From RGIG8745 sp964554265 (GTDB lineage Bacteria > Bacteroidota > Bacteroidia > Bacteroidales > Bacteroidaceae), in contig CAZKOB010000080.1 of assembly GCA_964554265.1 (NCBI GenBank), forward strand, positions 1 through 15,909: a DNA stretch of 15,909 nt, written 5' to 3'. Positions 7,971-15,440 of the stretch are shown here, in pieces. Position 1 is the first letter of the stretch. Every line of letters begins with the position of its first letter. The notes under the pieces are model-generated. The model did no database searches, had not been told where the DNA came from, and saw nothing but the letters and a program-made list of their open reading frames with translations. A program made the position numbers and the translations under genes.

Positions 7971-8001
7971 CAAAGATATGATATTTCTAAGTAAAAGACA
8001 A
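7971..8001 (-). promoter_or_regulatory. pgk promoter, Bacteroidota type
   Basis: On the minus strand TATCTTTG (7978-7971) matches the Bacteroidota -7 consensus TAnnTTTG exactly. TTG (8001-7999) lies upstream with a 20-nt gap, as expected for the -33 element. Transcription would begin near 7964, leaving a leader of about 50 nt before the pgk ATG. Confidence 0.75.
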
Positions 8002-8084
8002 TATTTTTATGGTCTTTTCTTTTTTGGGAAGTCGTTTTAATTCTTATGGATATGAATAATTCTATCTTGATGGGATTAAGTTGG

Positions 8085-8150
8085 TGTATTCACGGAATCA
8101 TCTTATGTCTTTGATGGTTTAAACTGATGTATTCATGGACTCCTTTTATG
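8085..8150. repeat. Degenerate 23-bp direct repeat, two copies
   Basis: TGTATTCACGGAATC followed by ATCTTATG (8085-8107) recurs as TGTATTCATGGACTC followed by CTTTTATG (8128-8150), matching at 19 of 23 positions with a 43-bp period. Just after the second copy, TCTGTGAAGACAACTGCAA (8153-8171) matches 42-60 at the left end of the window at 18 of 19 positions. No function is evident. Confidence 0.6.
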
Positions 8151-8307
8151 GTTCTGTGAAGACAACTGCAAAATGTTCCTTATTATTAGAAACATTTTTA
8201 TGCCCCATTGCAGATGCTTACATGCAACAAGCCACATTTTCGGAGTGACTGCACCGGGAATATGAAACCACCCCACTGAAAAGCCAAATTCACTGCAATG
8301 AATTCTT

Positions 8308-8391
8308 AAATCAGCATTGCCGATTGTAAAATCAGCAGTGTAGATTGTAAAATCAGCAGTGCAGTTTTTATAATCAGCAGTGCTGATTGTA
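8308..8391. repeat. 21-bp tandem repeat, four units
   Basis: Four adjacent units of exactly 21 bp start at 8308, 8329, 8350 and 8371. Each begins with (A/T)AATCAGCA, and three of the four end in GATTGTA. Units 2-4 share AATCAGCAGTG. The last unit contains AATCAG-CAGTG-CTGATT, a perfect short inverted repeat. No unique spacers lie between units, so this is not a CRISPR. The two-helical-turn period would put a bound protein on the same DNA face at each unit. Directly after the array, TTTCAGCGCACTCTTTT (8394-8410) is a near copy of 535-551. Confidence 0.85.
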
Positions 8392-8520
8392 ACTTTCAGC
8401 GCACTCTTTTCAAGTTTTCAGGGACTCAAAAACATATTTTCTCTGTACACCACAGAAACTTTCAGAAGAAGCCTATGACACCCACTATGCCAATCCCTCA
8501 AAACGGATGTGCCCCAAAAA

Positions 8521-8579
8521 CAAAAGTATGGATTATACAAATTCACCCTTATGTCCATACCCAAGCCGGAATACTTTTG
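8521..8579. repeat. Nested inverted repeats
   Basis: CAAAAGTAT (8521-8529) is exactly reverse-complementary to ATACTTTTG (8571-8579). Overlapping it, GTATGGA (8526-8532) pairs with TCCATAC (8554-8560). The two pairings share bases 8526-8529 and are alternatives or slightly shifted stems of one palindromic element. A TTCTGTG-ACCGACA direct repeat follows (8621-8637 and 8657-8673, 36-bp period). Confidence 0.5.
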
Positions 8580-8790
8580 CGGAATCGATGAACAAGGCAT
8601 AATCATGCTGATAACAAAGGTTCTGTGAGAACCGACAAACAAGGTTCGGGAAACACTTCTGTGGATACCGACATTTGACCGGCCTGACAAGATACCCGAC
8701 AACCCCTTAAAAAACAATTAATATAACTGAAATATTGATTAATACGGAAAAAACTATTAACCAAACAAATTATAAAAAGAAAATTATGCG

Positions 8791-8798
8791 TACTTTTA
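8791..8798 (+). promoter_or_regulatory. Possible -7 element for the A2M-like gene
   Basis: TACTTTTA differs from TAnnTTTG only at the last base and lies 77 nt before the start codon, inside the small palindrome GCGTACTTTTACGC. I do not see a TTG at the expected -33 spacing, so the call is weak. The leader downstream could form a small hairpin around CAACCATTGTTG. Confidence 0.3.
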
Positions 8799-8874
8799 CG
8801 CAAAGTATCAAACAACTCCATGACAACCATTGTTGCCATGAAGAAATGTCTTTATATCATATAATTAAGAAAAC

Positions 8875-11800
8875 ATGAAAAAATTAGCTTCTATGCTTCT
8901 GCCACTATGGCTCCTCTTCGGAACCCCAACGTATGCACAAACATACGAAACACTATGGAAGCAGACCGAAACAGCCGTGAAGAAAGGACAACCCAAGACA
9001 GCAAAGACTGCCGCAGAGAAAATATATCAGAAAGCCGAGGCTGAAGGAAACTTCCCATGGCTTGTCAAATCCTATACCAAACTGATGCACCTGAATATGG
9101 ACATGTCGGCCGACAGTTTCAAGGTCGATATCCAACATCTGGAAAAGATGCTGGACGAAAGGGAAGGCACATGCGATGCCGCCGTGTTGCATACCCTCCT
9201 CGGTTCATTCTACAAAAGGATGAAGGAGAGAAGCTATTCTGATGCAGAGACATACGAAAAATACAACAAACTATCGGACGAGCACTATGCAAAAGCAATG
9301 GCAGACAAGACGCTGCTTGCCGATACCAAAGCCGACAAGTATGTGCCTTTGGTGGAATTGCATACGGACAGCAAACTATATGACAATGACATGCTTTCGG
9401 TCATAGCCATGTTCATAGGTGAAAACGGCAAGAACGACCCGGACGAACTGTACAGCATGTATGAAAGCTTGTCTACATTCTATGCAGAAAGAGGCAACAG
9501 AAATGCGTCTCTGCTCATGAAACTGCGTGCTCTCCAGAAAAAGAAATATGTAAAAGACAAAAGGCTGAGAATCAGTACAGAGGAATATCAGCAGACTTTG
9601 TTGAGAATGGTAGAAGAGAACAAAGATATAGAAACTGGCGCTGATATCTACCACGACTTGCTGTTCGGATGGAAAGGAACGAACAGTGAGCAACTCAACA
9701 TCGCACGAAAAGCATTGAAGCTATACCCGAACTCCGTCCACTGTGCGTTCTTCAAAAAGGCCATTGCCGAAGTTCAGCGTCCTCATCTCCATATACACAC
9801 AGACCAAGAGTTTGTGACAGGTGTTCCTTTTCCTATATATGTAACCAACAGGAACCTCTCCCAAAGCATACTGACACTTACAGAGAAAAAGAGCGGAAAA
9901 GTGGCAGAACGACGCACAATAAAGCTTGAGAAAGCGATAGAAAGTAAGACGGATACGGTATACCTGACAATTCCAAAAGCCGGGAAATACATACTCAAGG
10001 CCGAGAGTCAAGGAAAAAGCGACAAAACAGAATTTAACGTAACCACCCTGCGTCTCTTTGCAGTCATGTTGCCCGACAACACGCTGCAATGCACTGTGGC
10101 AGACAACATTACGGGACGTCCTGTGCCAAATTGCAGCGTTCAGGCCAAATACTGGGACAGTCAGAACAGGAAGTCGCTGGTCAAAAACGGCCGTACCGAC
10201 AGTCTTGGGATCGTAAACCTCGGACATGAAGAAAGATGGCGTACGGTCCATGCCATCCGTAATGCCAACGACATGACATCCAAAACATATATCGGATATT
10301 TCAGCGACACGGAATCCAACGACAGAAGTGCAGAATCTGCCATCAACATATTTACAGACCGCTCCATATACCGCCCGGGACAAACGGTCAAGACCATGGT
10401 GCTGCTCCACGAGAAAGACAAAGACCTTTTCTATGTGCTGAAACAAAAGAGCGTCAAACTGACATTGTACGATGCCAACAGCAAGGAGATAAGCAGCAAA
10501 GAAGTAACAACCAACGATATGGGAACGGCAAGTGCAGACTTCATCATCCCACAGGGAAGGCTCAACGGCAACTATTTCATCAAGGCGGAAAACGGAAGCA
10601 GATGCCACTTCAAAGTGGAAGAATACAAGCGCCCCACATTCTCCGTGGAAATGTCGATAGCCCGGAACGGCTCCGAAACGACCGGTGAACACAGAGAATA
10701 TACATTCGGCGACAGCCTGGACATCGAGGGAAGTGCCATGACTTTCTCCGGTGCAGAAGTCCAGAACGCGCGCGTGAAGTATCGTGTGGAATATGCAAAC
10801 AGATATTTCTGGTACAGATACAGAAACTGGACAATGGAATATGACGGCGAACTGACCACAGACACAAGCGGACATTTCACAATTCCTGTTTTCCTCGACG
10901 AGAACAATCTTGAAAACGATGAATGCATATTTGCATATCGCATTACAACCGAAGTGACAAATATGGGAGGTGAAACACAGACGGCGGAATACATCTTGCC
11001 TGTATCGAAAAAAGGCTTCGGACTCAATCCGTACATACCGAAAAATATCGACCGCAACAACATACCGGAATTAAAGGTCAAGGCTATCAACATGCACGGA
11101 GAGGAAGTAAACGCAGAAGGAAAATGGGAAGTATATCATATATATAACCATAAGACGCGGACGGAGGGGACGACAGACGCACTCTATTCCGACAAACGTG
11201 AACAAGAAAAAGTGGCGGAAGGAGAATTTTTGTGCGGAAAGCCAATTGACACCCACAAGCTGAAGATGCTCGTTCCCGGTTCATACATCATGAAAGCAAC
11301 GGCAACGGACAGTCATGGAAACAAAATCGAGTCAGAATCGGAATTTGTACTTTTTAACACACATGCCGAGCACATGGAAGTTGCCGATGACTGGCTCTAT
11401 GCCACAGCAACCGAATTCGGACCGGAAAGTTCCACAGACATCTATTTCATGCCTAAGCAGAACGACACCTATATATATTATTATGTATTTGCAAACCGCA
11501 AACTCATAGACACAGGGCACAAAGAGTCTGTAGGCAACATCGTAAAGTTCCACTTCGACTACAAGGAAGAATACGGAGAAGCATTGACATTGCAGATATT
11601 TTATGTAAAAAACGGGAAAACCTATTCTCAACAAAAAGATATAACCCTCAAGGTTCCGGAAAAGAAGCTTTCGCTGCAATGGAAGACATTCAGAGACAAG
11701 CTGCAACCGGGACAAAAGGAGGAATGGACGCTGACCGTAAACGGAGCAGACGGCAAGCCATCGCATGCAGAGCTGCTGGCGGTCCTCTATGACGCATCTC

Positions 11801-14502
11801 TTGAAAAGCTCAACAGCCACAATTGGGATCTCAATCTCAATCTGTTCAGAGCAACACCTTTTGTGCGCTCTACACAAACCGACAACAATTATTTCAATGT
11901 CATATATATAACTTTTCCAAGAACTAACATGCAGACGAAAGAACGCAGTTTCACTTTGTTTGACAATATGTTCCGATACGAAGACAAGGTTTTCTACTGT
12001 TTAGATGAGGTAAGCATGACACGCAAAATGTCGAAAGTCTCTGGAATCCAATTAGCAGCAGGCATAACAAACCACGGTGCGGTTGTGGAAGAATGTGTAT
12101 CAATAACAGAAACGGAAGCAGATGAAAGAGGAAATGCCGAGGAAATGCCAGACAGCAATCAGTCGCTGCGCTCCAACTTTGCCGAAACAGCATTCTTCTA
12201 CCCTCACCTCATGACCGACAACAACGGTGAAGTATCCATCTCATTCACACTTCCGGAAAGTCTGACGGAATGGAAATTCATGGGACTTGCACATACGGAC
12301 GAGGTAGACTACGGTAAGATTACGGCTGAGATTGTGGCCCACAAGGATTTCATGGTACAACCGAACATGCCAAGATTCGTGCGTACAGGAGACCATGCCA
12401 CAATAGCAACACAAATCATCAACAAGTCGGACACGGACATATCAGGAACAGCAGTCTTTGAACTGACAGACCCGGAAACGGAAAAAACAGTTTACAAGGC
12501 AACCAAGAAGTTCTCTGTCGGCAAAGGCGAGACAGCATCTGTGGATTTCAACTTCAACGTAAGCGAAAAGTATCCGTTGCTGGTATGTAGAATCAGTGCC
12601 GGCAACAAGACATTCAGCGACGGTGAACGCAATTATCTTCCTGTGCTCACAGACAAGAAACACATCACGGAAACAGTGCCGTTCTTTATAGACAATGCCG
12701 GAATAAAGAATATAGATTTGTCCGGAATGTTCAACGGAGGAAGCGACAGCGCAACAGAGAAACAGATGACCATAGAATACAGTGACAGTCCGGGATGGAC
12801 CGTTATCCAGTCCCTCAAATCCATATCCGATGTCAATAGCAATAATGCCATTGCTCTATCCGCCGCACTATATGCCAATTATGCCATAAAGACTCTTGCA
12901 GACAGCAACCCTTCTTTGCAAGATATGGCAGAAGCATGGAAGAAGGACGGAATATCGTCAAAGAGCAATCTTGAGAAAAACGAAGAACTAAAGGATATTC
13001 TCCTGCAAGAGTCGCCGTGGATGACCGAAGCCACAAACGAAACGGAACAGATGATGATACTCTCCGACTTGTTCGACCGGAATATCATGGACAGCCGCAT
13101 CTCCACAAGCACCGAACGACTTGCCAGACTGCAGAACACGGACGGTTCATGGAGCTGGTTCAACGGCATGGAGGGAAGCTATCATGTGACAGCCACCGTA
13201 GTCGAACATCTTGCGCAGCTAAGCAAATTGACGCAAACGGACAACAAGATACAAGACCTTATCATAAAAGGCTACAAGTATCTCGACCATAAAGAACTTG
13301 AAAACTACCGTTTGTTGAAGAAGAACAAGCAGGAGGTAAAACCTTCTGAATCTACGATGAGATACTTGTATATATCCTCCCTTGTGAAACACAACATAGA
13401 GAGCAACGTAAGGCAGATGCAGCAGGATTATATAGGAAAAATAGAAAAGGACATCAACTCGCTCACAATATACGGACGTGCCAACATAGCATGTGTGCTC
13501 AATGCCTGGGGCAAAACGGAAGTCGCAAAAGACTTTGTGAAGTCGCTACGCGAATATACCGTATACAAACCGGGAATGGGACGCTACTACGACACAGACA
13601 AAGCCCGTTATTCATGGATGGACTACCGCATCCCAACGCATATAGCCGCCATGAAGGCAATGAGACTAATGGGTGCAGACTTCAACGATACAGATGACTA
13701 TCTGAACAACATGACGCTTTGGCTTATCCGCCAAAAGCAGACTCAATGCTGGGACAACCCTATCAATACGGTGAATGCTGTGAACGAATTGCTGCAGGCT
13801 GATGGCAATGTGATAATCCATCACAAAACTGAAGCAAAGTTCCTCCTCAACGGAAAATCGCTCGACGATGCTGACAAGAAAGCAAATGACAAACAGCAAA
13901 CGACTCCTACTGCATGGATAGGATATGAGAAGATTGCGGTTCCGGAAAAGATGATCGGAAAGAAAAACAGCGAACTGACAGTAGTGAAAAAATCAGAAGG
14001 TGTCTCATGGGGAGCCGTATATGGACAGTACCTTGAGCAGTTCGACAAAATCTCCGGAAGCAACGGTTCTCTCGCCATCAGCAGAAAGATGTACAGAGAA
14101 GAGACCGTGGACGGAAAGAAACAATGGACAGAACTGCATGAGGGCAGTCCTCTTGCTGTCGGTGACAAAATACGTATCCGACACATCATCACGGCAGATC
14201 GTGACATGGACTTTGTTCAAGTACACTCACAACTCGCGGCATGCATGGAACCGCTTGACCAAACTTCCGGCTACAGAAGACTGTCTGACATCGGATTCAG
14301 CAGAAACGGATGTTACATAGCCATTCATGACGCATCTGCCGATCTTTTCTTCGATACATTCCACAAAGGCAGTTCAACCGTCGACATAGAGGTGTTCGTC
14401 AACAGAAAAGGAACATACGGCAGCGGCATTGCCACCGTGCAATGTGCATACTCTACAGAGTTTACGGGACACAGCAACAGCCATGCCATCGAAGTGAAAT
14501 AA
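8875..14502 (+). CDS. Secreted alpha-2-macroglobulin-like protein lacking the thioester
   Basis: An 1875-residue envelope protein. Signal peptide MKKLASMLLPLWLLFGTPTYA is followed by Q22; there is no lipobox, so it is probably periplasmic and soluble. Residues about 25-300 are helical repeats typical of Bacteroidota members. Next come macroglobulin-like beta domains, including a Cna/carboxypeptidase-regulatory-like one (CTVADNITGRPVPNC, about 405-460). The MG2 domain has FTDRSIYRPGQTV from residue 493. The A2M domain has FAETAFFYPHL (1102-1112) and LPESLTEWKFMGLAHT (from 1126). The alpha/alpha toroid has DGSWSWFNGMEGSYHVTA (from 1423). The last 140 residues form the C-terminal MG domain ending near EFTGHS. 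Family members trap proteases with an internal Cys-Gln thioester. Here, where CxEQ is expected after SPGWTVIQSL (1305-1314), the sequence is SDVNSNNAIALS, with neither Cys nor Glu-Gln. It would therefore act without covalent capture, as YfaS-type bacterial homologues do. No pbpC (PBP1C) gene, a frequent partner, is adjacent. The start has no SD. Confidence 0.93.
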   Translation: MKKLASMLLPLWLLFGTPTYAQTYETLWKQTETAVKKGQPKTAKTAAEKIYQKAEAEGNFPWLVKSYTKLMHLNMDMSADSFKVDIQHLEKMLDEREGTCDAAVLHTLLGSFYKRMKERSYSDAETYEKYNKLSDEHYAKAMADKTLLADTKADKYVPLVELHTDSKLYDNDMLSVIAMFIGENGKNDPDELYSMYESLSTFYAERGNRNASLLMKLRALQKKKYVKDKRLRISTEEYQQTLLRMVEENKDIETGADIYHDLLFGWKGTNSEQLNIARKALKLYPNSVHCAFFKKAIAEVQRPHLHIHTDQEFVTGVPFPIYVTNRNLSQSILTLTEKKSGKVAERRTIKLEKAIESKTDTVYLTIPKAGKYILKAESQGKSDKTEFNVTTLRLFAVMLPDNTLQCTVADNITGRPVPNCSVQAKYWDSQNRKSLVKNGRTDSLGIVNLGHEERWRTVHAIRNANDMTSKTYIGYFSDTESNDRSAESAINIFTDRSIYRPGQTVKTMVLLHEKDKDLFYVLKQKSVKLTLYDANSKEISSKEVTTNDMGTASADFIIPQGRLNGNYFIKAENGSRCHFKVEEYKRPTFSVEMSIARNGSETTGEHREYTFGDSLDIEGSAMTFSGAEVQNARVKYRVEYANRYFWYRYRNWTMEYDGELTTDTSGHFTIPVFLDENNLENDECIFAYRITTEVTNMGGETQTAEYILPVSKKGFGLNPYIPKNIDRNNIPELKVKAINMHGEEVNAEGKWEVYHIYNHKTRTEGTTDALYSDKREQEKVAEGEFLCGKPIDTHKLKMLVPGSYIMKATATDSHGNKIESESEFVLFNTHAEHMEVADDWLYATATEFGPESSTDIYFMPKQNDTYIYYYVFANRKLIDTGHKESVGNIVKFHFDYKEEYGEALTLQIFYVKNGKTYSQQKDITLKVPEKKLSLQWKTFRDKLQPGQKEEWTLTVNGADGKPSHAELLAVLYDASLEKLNSHNWDLNLNLFRATPFVRSTQTDNNYFNVIYITFPRTNMQTKERSFTLFDNMFRYEDKVFYCLDEVSMTRKMSKVSGIQLAAGITNHGAVVEECVSITETEADERGNAEEMPDSNQSLRSNFAETAFFYPHLMTDNNGEVSISFTLPESLTEWKFMGLAHTDEVDYGKITAEIVAHKDFMVQPNMPRFVRTGDHATIATQIINKSDTDISGTAVFELTDPETEKTVYKATKKFSVGKGETASVDFNFNVSEKYPLLVCRISAGNKTFSDGERNYLPVLTDKKHITETVPFFIDNAGIKNIDLSGMFNGGSDSATEKQMTIEYSDSPGWTVIQSLKSISDVNSNNAIALSAALYANYAIKTLADSNPSLQDMAEAWKKDGISSKSNLEKNEELKDILLQESPWMTEATNETEQMMILSDLFDRNIMDSRISTSTERLARLQNTDGSWSWFNGMEGSYHVTATVVEHLAQLSKLTQTDNKIQDLIIKGYKYLDHKELENYRLLKKNKQEVKPSESTMRYLYISSLVKHNIESNVRQMQQDYIGKIEKDINSLTIYGRANIACVLNAWGKTEVAKDFVKSLREYTVYKPGMGRYYDTDKARYSWMDYRIPTHIAAMKAMRLMGADFNDTDDYLNNMTLWLIRQKQTQCWDNPINTVNAVNELLQADGNVIIHHKTEAKFLLNGKSLDDADKKANDKQQTTPTAWIGYEKIAVPEKMIGKKNSELTVVKKSEGVSWGAVYGQYLEQFDKISGSNGSLAISRKMYREETVDGKKQWTELHEGSPLAVGDKIRIRHIITADRDMDFVQVHSQLAACMEPLDQTSGYRRLSDIGFSRNGCYIAIHDASADLFFDTFHKGSSTVDIEVFVNRKGTYGSGIATVQCAYSTEFTGHSNSHAIEVK

Positions 14503-14523
14503 GAAAAACTCCCCAAAAACGCA

Positions 14524-14570
14524 TTGTGCGCCTACACAAGAAGCAAAAACAGCGCTGTGCAGGCGCACAA
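14524..14570 (+). terminator. Inverted repeat after the A2M-like gene
   Basis: TTGTGCGCCT (14524-14533) is exactly reverse-complementary to AGGCGCACAA (14561-14570), a 10-bp GC-rich stem 21 bases past the stop codon. The loop is 27 nt, and the following TTATTGATATTC is only mildly U-rich. It probably ends or protects the A2M-like mRNA, separating it from the unit that begins near 14660. Confidence 0.5.
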
Positions 14571-14610
14571 TTATTGATATTCATCAACAAAAGCTCTATT
14601 TTTTTAAGAA

Positions 14611-14628
14611 AAGCATACAAATATGCTT
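14611..14628 (+). promoter_or_regulatory. Palindrome over the -33 region, possible operator
   Basis: AAGCATA-CAAA-TATGCTT is a perfect 7-bp inverted repeat whose right arm overlaps the TTG (14627-14629) used as the -33 element of the next promoter. A dimeric regulator bound here would compete with or contact RNA polymerase. It could instead be a small stem unrelated to regulation. Confidence 0.35.
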
Positions 14629-14655
14629 GTAGGAACATGACAGTAGCTACCTTTG
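14627..14655 (+). promoter_or_regulatory. Bacteroidota-type promoter of the 14.66-15.44 kb unit
   Basis: TACCTTTG (14648-14655) matches the -7 consensus TAnnTTTG exactly. TTG (14627-14629) lies 18 nt upstream, slightly closer than the usual 19-21. Transcription would start near 14660-14662. No intact protein gene follows for at least 1.2 kb, so this promoter serves the RNA described next. Confidence 0.6.
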
Positions 14656-15142
14656 CAACGTCAAACAGATAAAGGTAGAAAGATTGACGAAGAATAAGGT
14701 TCGTGAGAATAGAATGAAAAAATAGGTATAAGGATTTAAGGTAAAAGATTAAAGGTTAAGGTTTAAGAGGTAAGAAGATATGGACAAGGATGACAAAAAA
14801 CAGTCGTGATGACTGAAATAGGGTAAGAAAGGATGTTTTTAGGAAAAAGAAGAAAGAAGCTTGACAAGGAAAGCCTATAAAAAGGATTAAAACAAAAGGT
14901 TATCAAAATTAGGTAAAGACATACAGATTAGGTATTAGTTAAATTGCATATTTATTTCATTCTGAAGAAGGAATATTCCAGATGACGATTGATTTGAAGA
15001 ATGCAAAAAGGTGAAAGGATTGTAATAAAGGAAGATGGAGAATAGTTCTCCTTCTGACGAAGGCTGAAAAGCCGACGAGAGAAGACAGGATGAATATCCT
15101 AAAGAAAATGAGTATTAATTAAAATGGTAAGGAGATTTTATT

Positions 15143-15220
15143 ATGGATACAATGACAATGTTAATCGCTGCGTTTGTAATAATAGCAGCAGTAGTGAGCA
15201 ACATTTCTATTTTGAAATAA
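15143..15220 (+). CDS. Hydrophobic 25-residue microprotein with strong SD
   Basis: The peptide begins MDTMTMLIAAFVII, continues AAVVSNISILK and stops at TAA. Residues about 6-19 form one hydrophobic segment with a C-terminal lysine, so a single membrane-spanning peptide is likely. AAGGAG (15129-15134) sits 8 nt before the ATG, an ideal SD position. None of the large genes in this window has one, and SD use is uncommon in Bacteroidota. Size and hydrophobicity resemble type I toxin peptides or small membrane regulators, but I recognise no family. A 48-codon frame (15124-15270) overlaps it in another phase without an SD and with unlikely composition, so I prefer this one. Confidence 0.5.
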   Translation: MDTMTMLIAAFVIIAAVVSNISILK

Positions 15221-15251
15221 GTTCACAAACAAAAGAAATGTCGAAGCAAAA

Positions 15252-15279
15252 AGTAGAGACCTCCTCTTGAGGCTCTACT
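15252..15279 (+). promoter_or_regulatory. Hairpin with anti-SD-like loop
   Basis: AGTAGAG (15252-15258) pairs with CTCTACT (15273-15279), and CCTC (15260-15263) with GAGG (15269-15272). One A is bulged and the loop is CTCTT. The 5' side reads ACCTCCTCTT, resembling the 3' end of 16S rRNA (CCTCCTTTCT in Bacteroidota). AAGGAGAGG directly follows the stem (15281-15289), so CTCCT (15261-15265) could pair with AGGAG (15282-15286) and hide that SD in an alternative fold. No U-tract follows, so it is not an intrinsic terminator. Confidence 0.5.
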
Positions 15280-15294
15280 AAAGGAGAGGAACAA

Positions 15295-15333
15295 ATGCTC
15301 TTTTCATACAGTTGCAGAGGACATTCAAAATAA
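15295..15333 (+). CDS. Possible 12-codon peptide with strong SD
   Basis: The frame encodes MLFSYSCRGHSK and then TAA. AAGGAGAGG (15281-15289) lies before it, with 8 nt between GGAG and the ATG, which is the main reason to consider it real. It follows the hairpin at 15252-15279, which could mask this SD. Its small size means chance cannot be excluded; it might be a leader peptide or just a ribosome-binding decoy. Confidence 0.3.
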   Translation: MLFSYSCRGHSK

Positions 15334-15403
15334 GAGTAGATAACGATTTTATTTTTTGAGAGAATTAAAACTTAATACACAAACATCAAATTAATATAAT
15401 GAA

Positions 15404-15440
15404 AGCGGTGTTCTCGCACAGAGAGCACCGCTCTTTTTAT
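15404..15440 (+). terminator. Intrinsic transcription terminator
   Basis: AGCGGTGTTCTC (15404-15415) pairs with GAGAGCACCGCT (15421-15432), a 12-bp GC-rich stem with a single G-U pair and a 5-nt loop GCACA, followed at once by CTTTTTAT. This is the clearest rho-independent terminator in the window. No protein gene ends near it, so it must end the RNA starting near 14660. Confidence 0.88.

Larger units (their letters stand above)
7912..8874. other. Divergent intergenic region rich in repeats
   Basis: This 963-bp region lies between pgk (minus) and the A2M-like gene (plus). Apart from the pgk promoter it holds a degenerate direct repeat (8085-8150), a four-unit 21-bp tandem array (8308-8391), nested inverted repeats (8521-8579) and another direct repeat (8621-8673). 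The only sizeable frame, on the minus strand at 8418-8717, lacks an ATG start and is built from these repeats, so I do not call it a gene. Confidence 0.7.
14660..15440 (+). ncRNA. Candidate purine-rich structured transcript, about 780 nt
   Basis: This stretch is bounded by a good promoter (14627-14655) and a textbook intrinsic terminator (15404-15440), with no long frame between. The plus strand is strongly purine-rich. It carries short perfect hairpins: CAGTC-GTGAT-GACTG (14801-14815), GGAGAA-TAG-TTCTCC (15037-15051), GGCT-GAAA-AGCC with a GNRA tetraloop (15062-15073), AGGAT-GAAT-ATCCT (15087-15100) and the larger 15252-15279 stem. Its second half contains two SD-led small frames (15143-15220 and 15295-15333). 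Features of tmRNA, RNase P RNA, SRP RNA or 6S RNA were not recognised. It may be a structured non-coding RNA, a long leader for microproteins, or a dual-function RNA. The boundaries are inferred from promoter and terminator sequence only. Confidence 0.5.

Noticed and set aside
8308..8391. CRISPR array
   Set aside because: Units are directly adjacent with no unique spacers, and there are no cas genes nearby.
8418..8717. Minus-strand 99-codon frame in the divergent intergenic region
   Set aside because: It has no ATG start, and its sequence comes from inverted and direct repeats; no recognisable protein features.
9721..10875. 384-codon minus-strand frame inside the A2M-like gene
   Set aside because: It is antisense to a strongly supported family protein, is rich in Cys/Phe/Val as expected of a shadow frame, and has no promoter.
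15124..15270. 48-codon frame overlapping the microprotein
   Set aside because: It has no SD and an odd Asn/Ser run composition; the overlapping SD-led hydrophobic frame is the better candidate.
14660..15440. tmRNA, RNase P RNA, SRP RNA or 6S RNA
   Set aside because: None of their conserved core sequences was seen; small hairpins and purine-rich linkers do not fit those folds.
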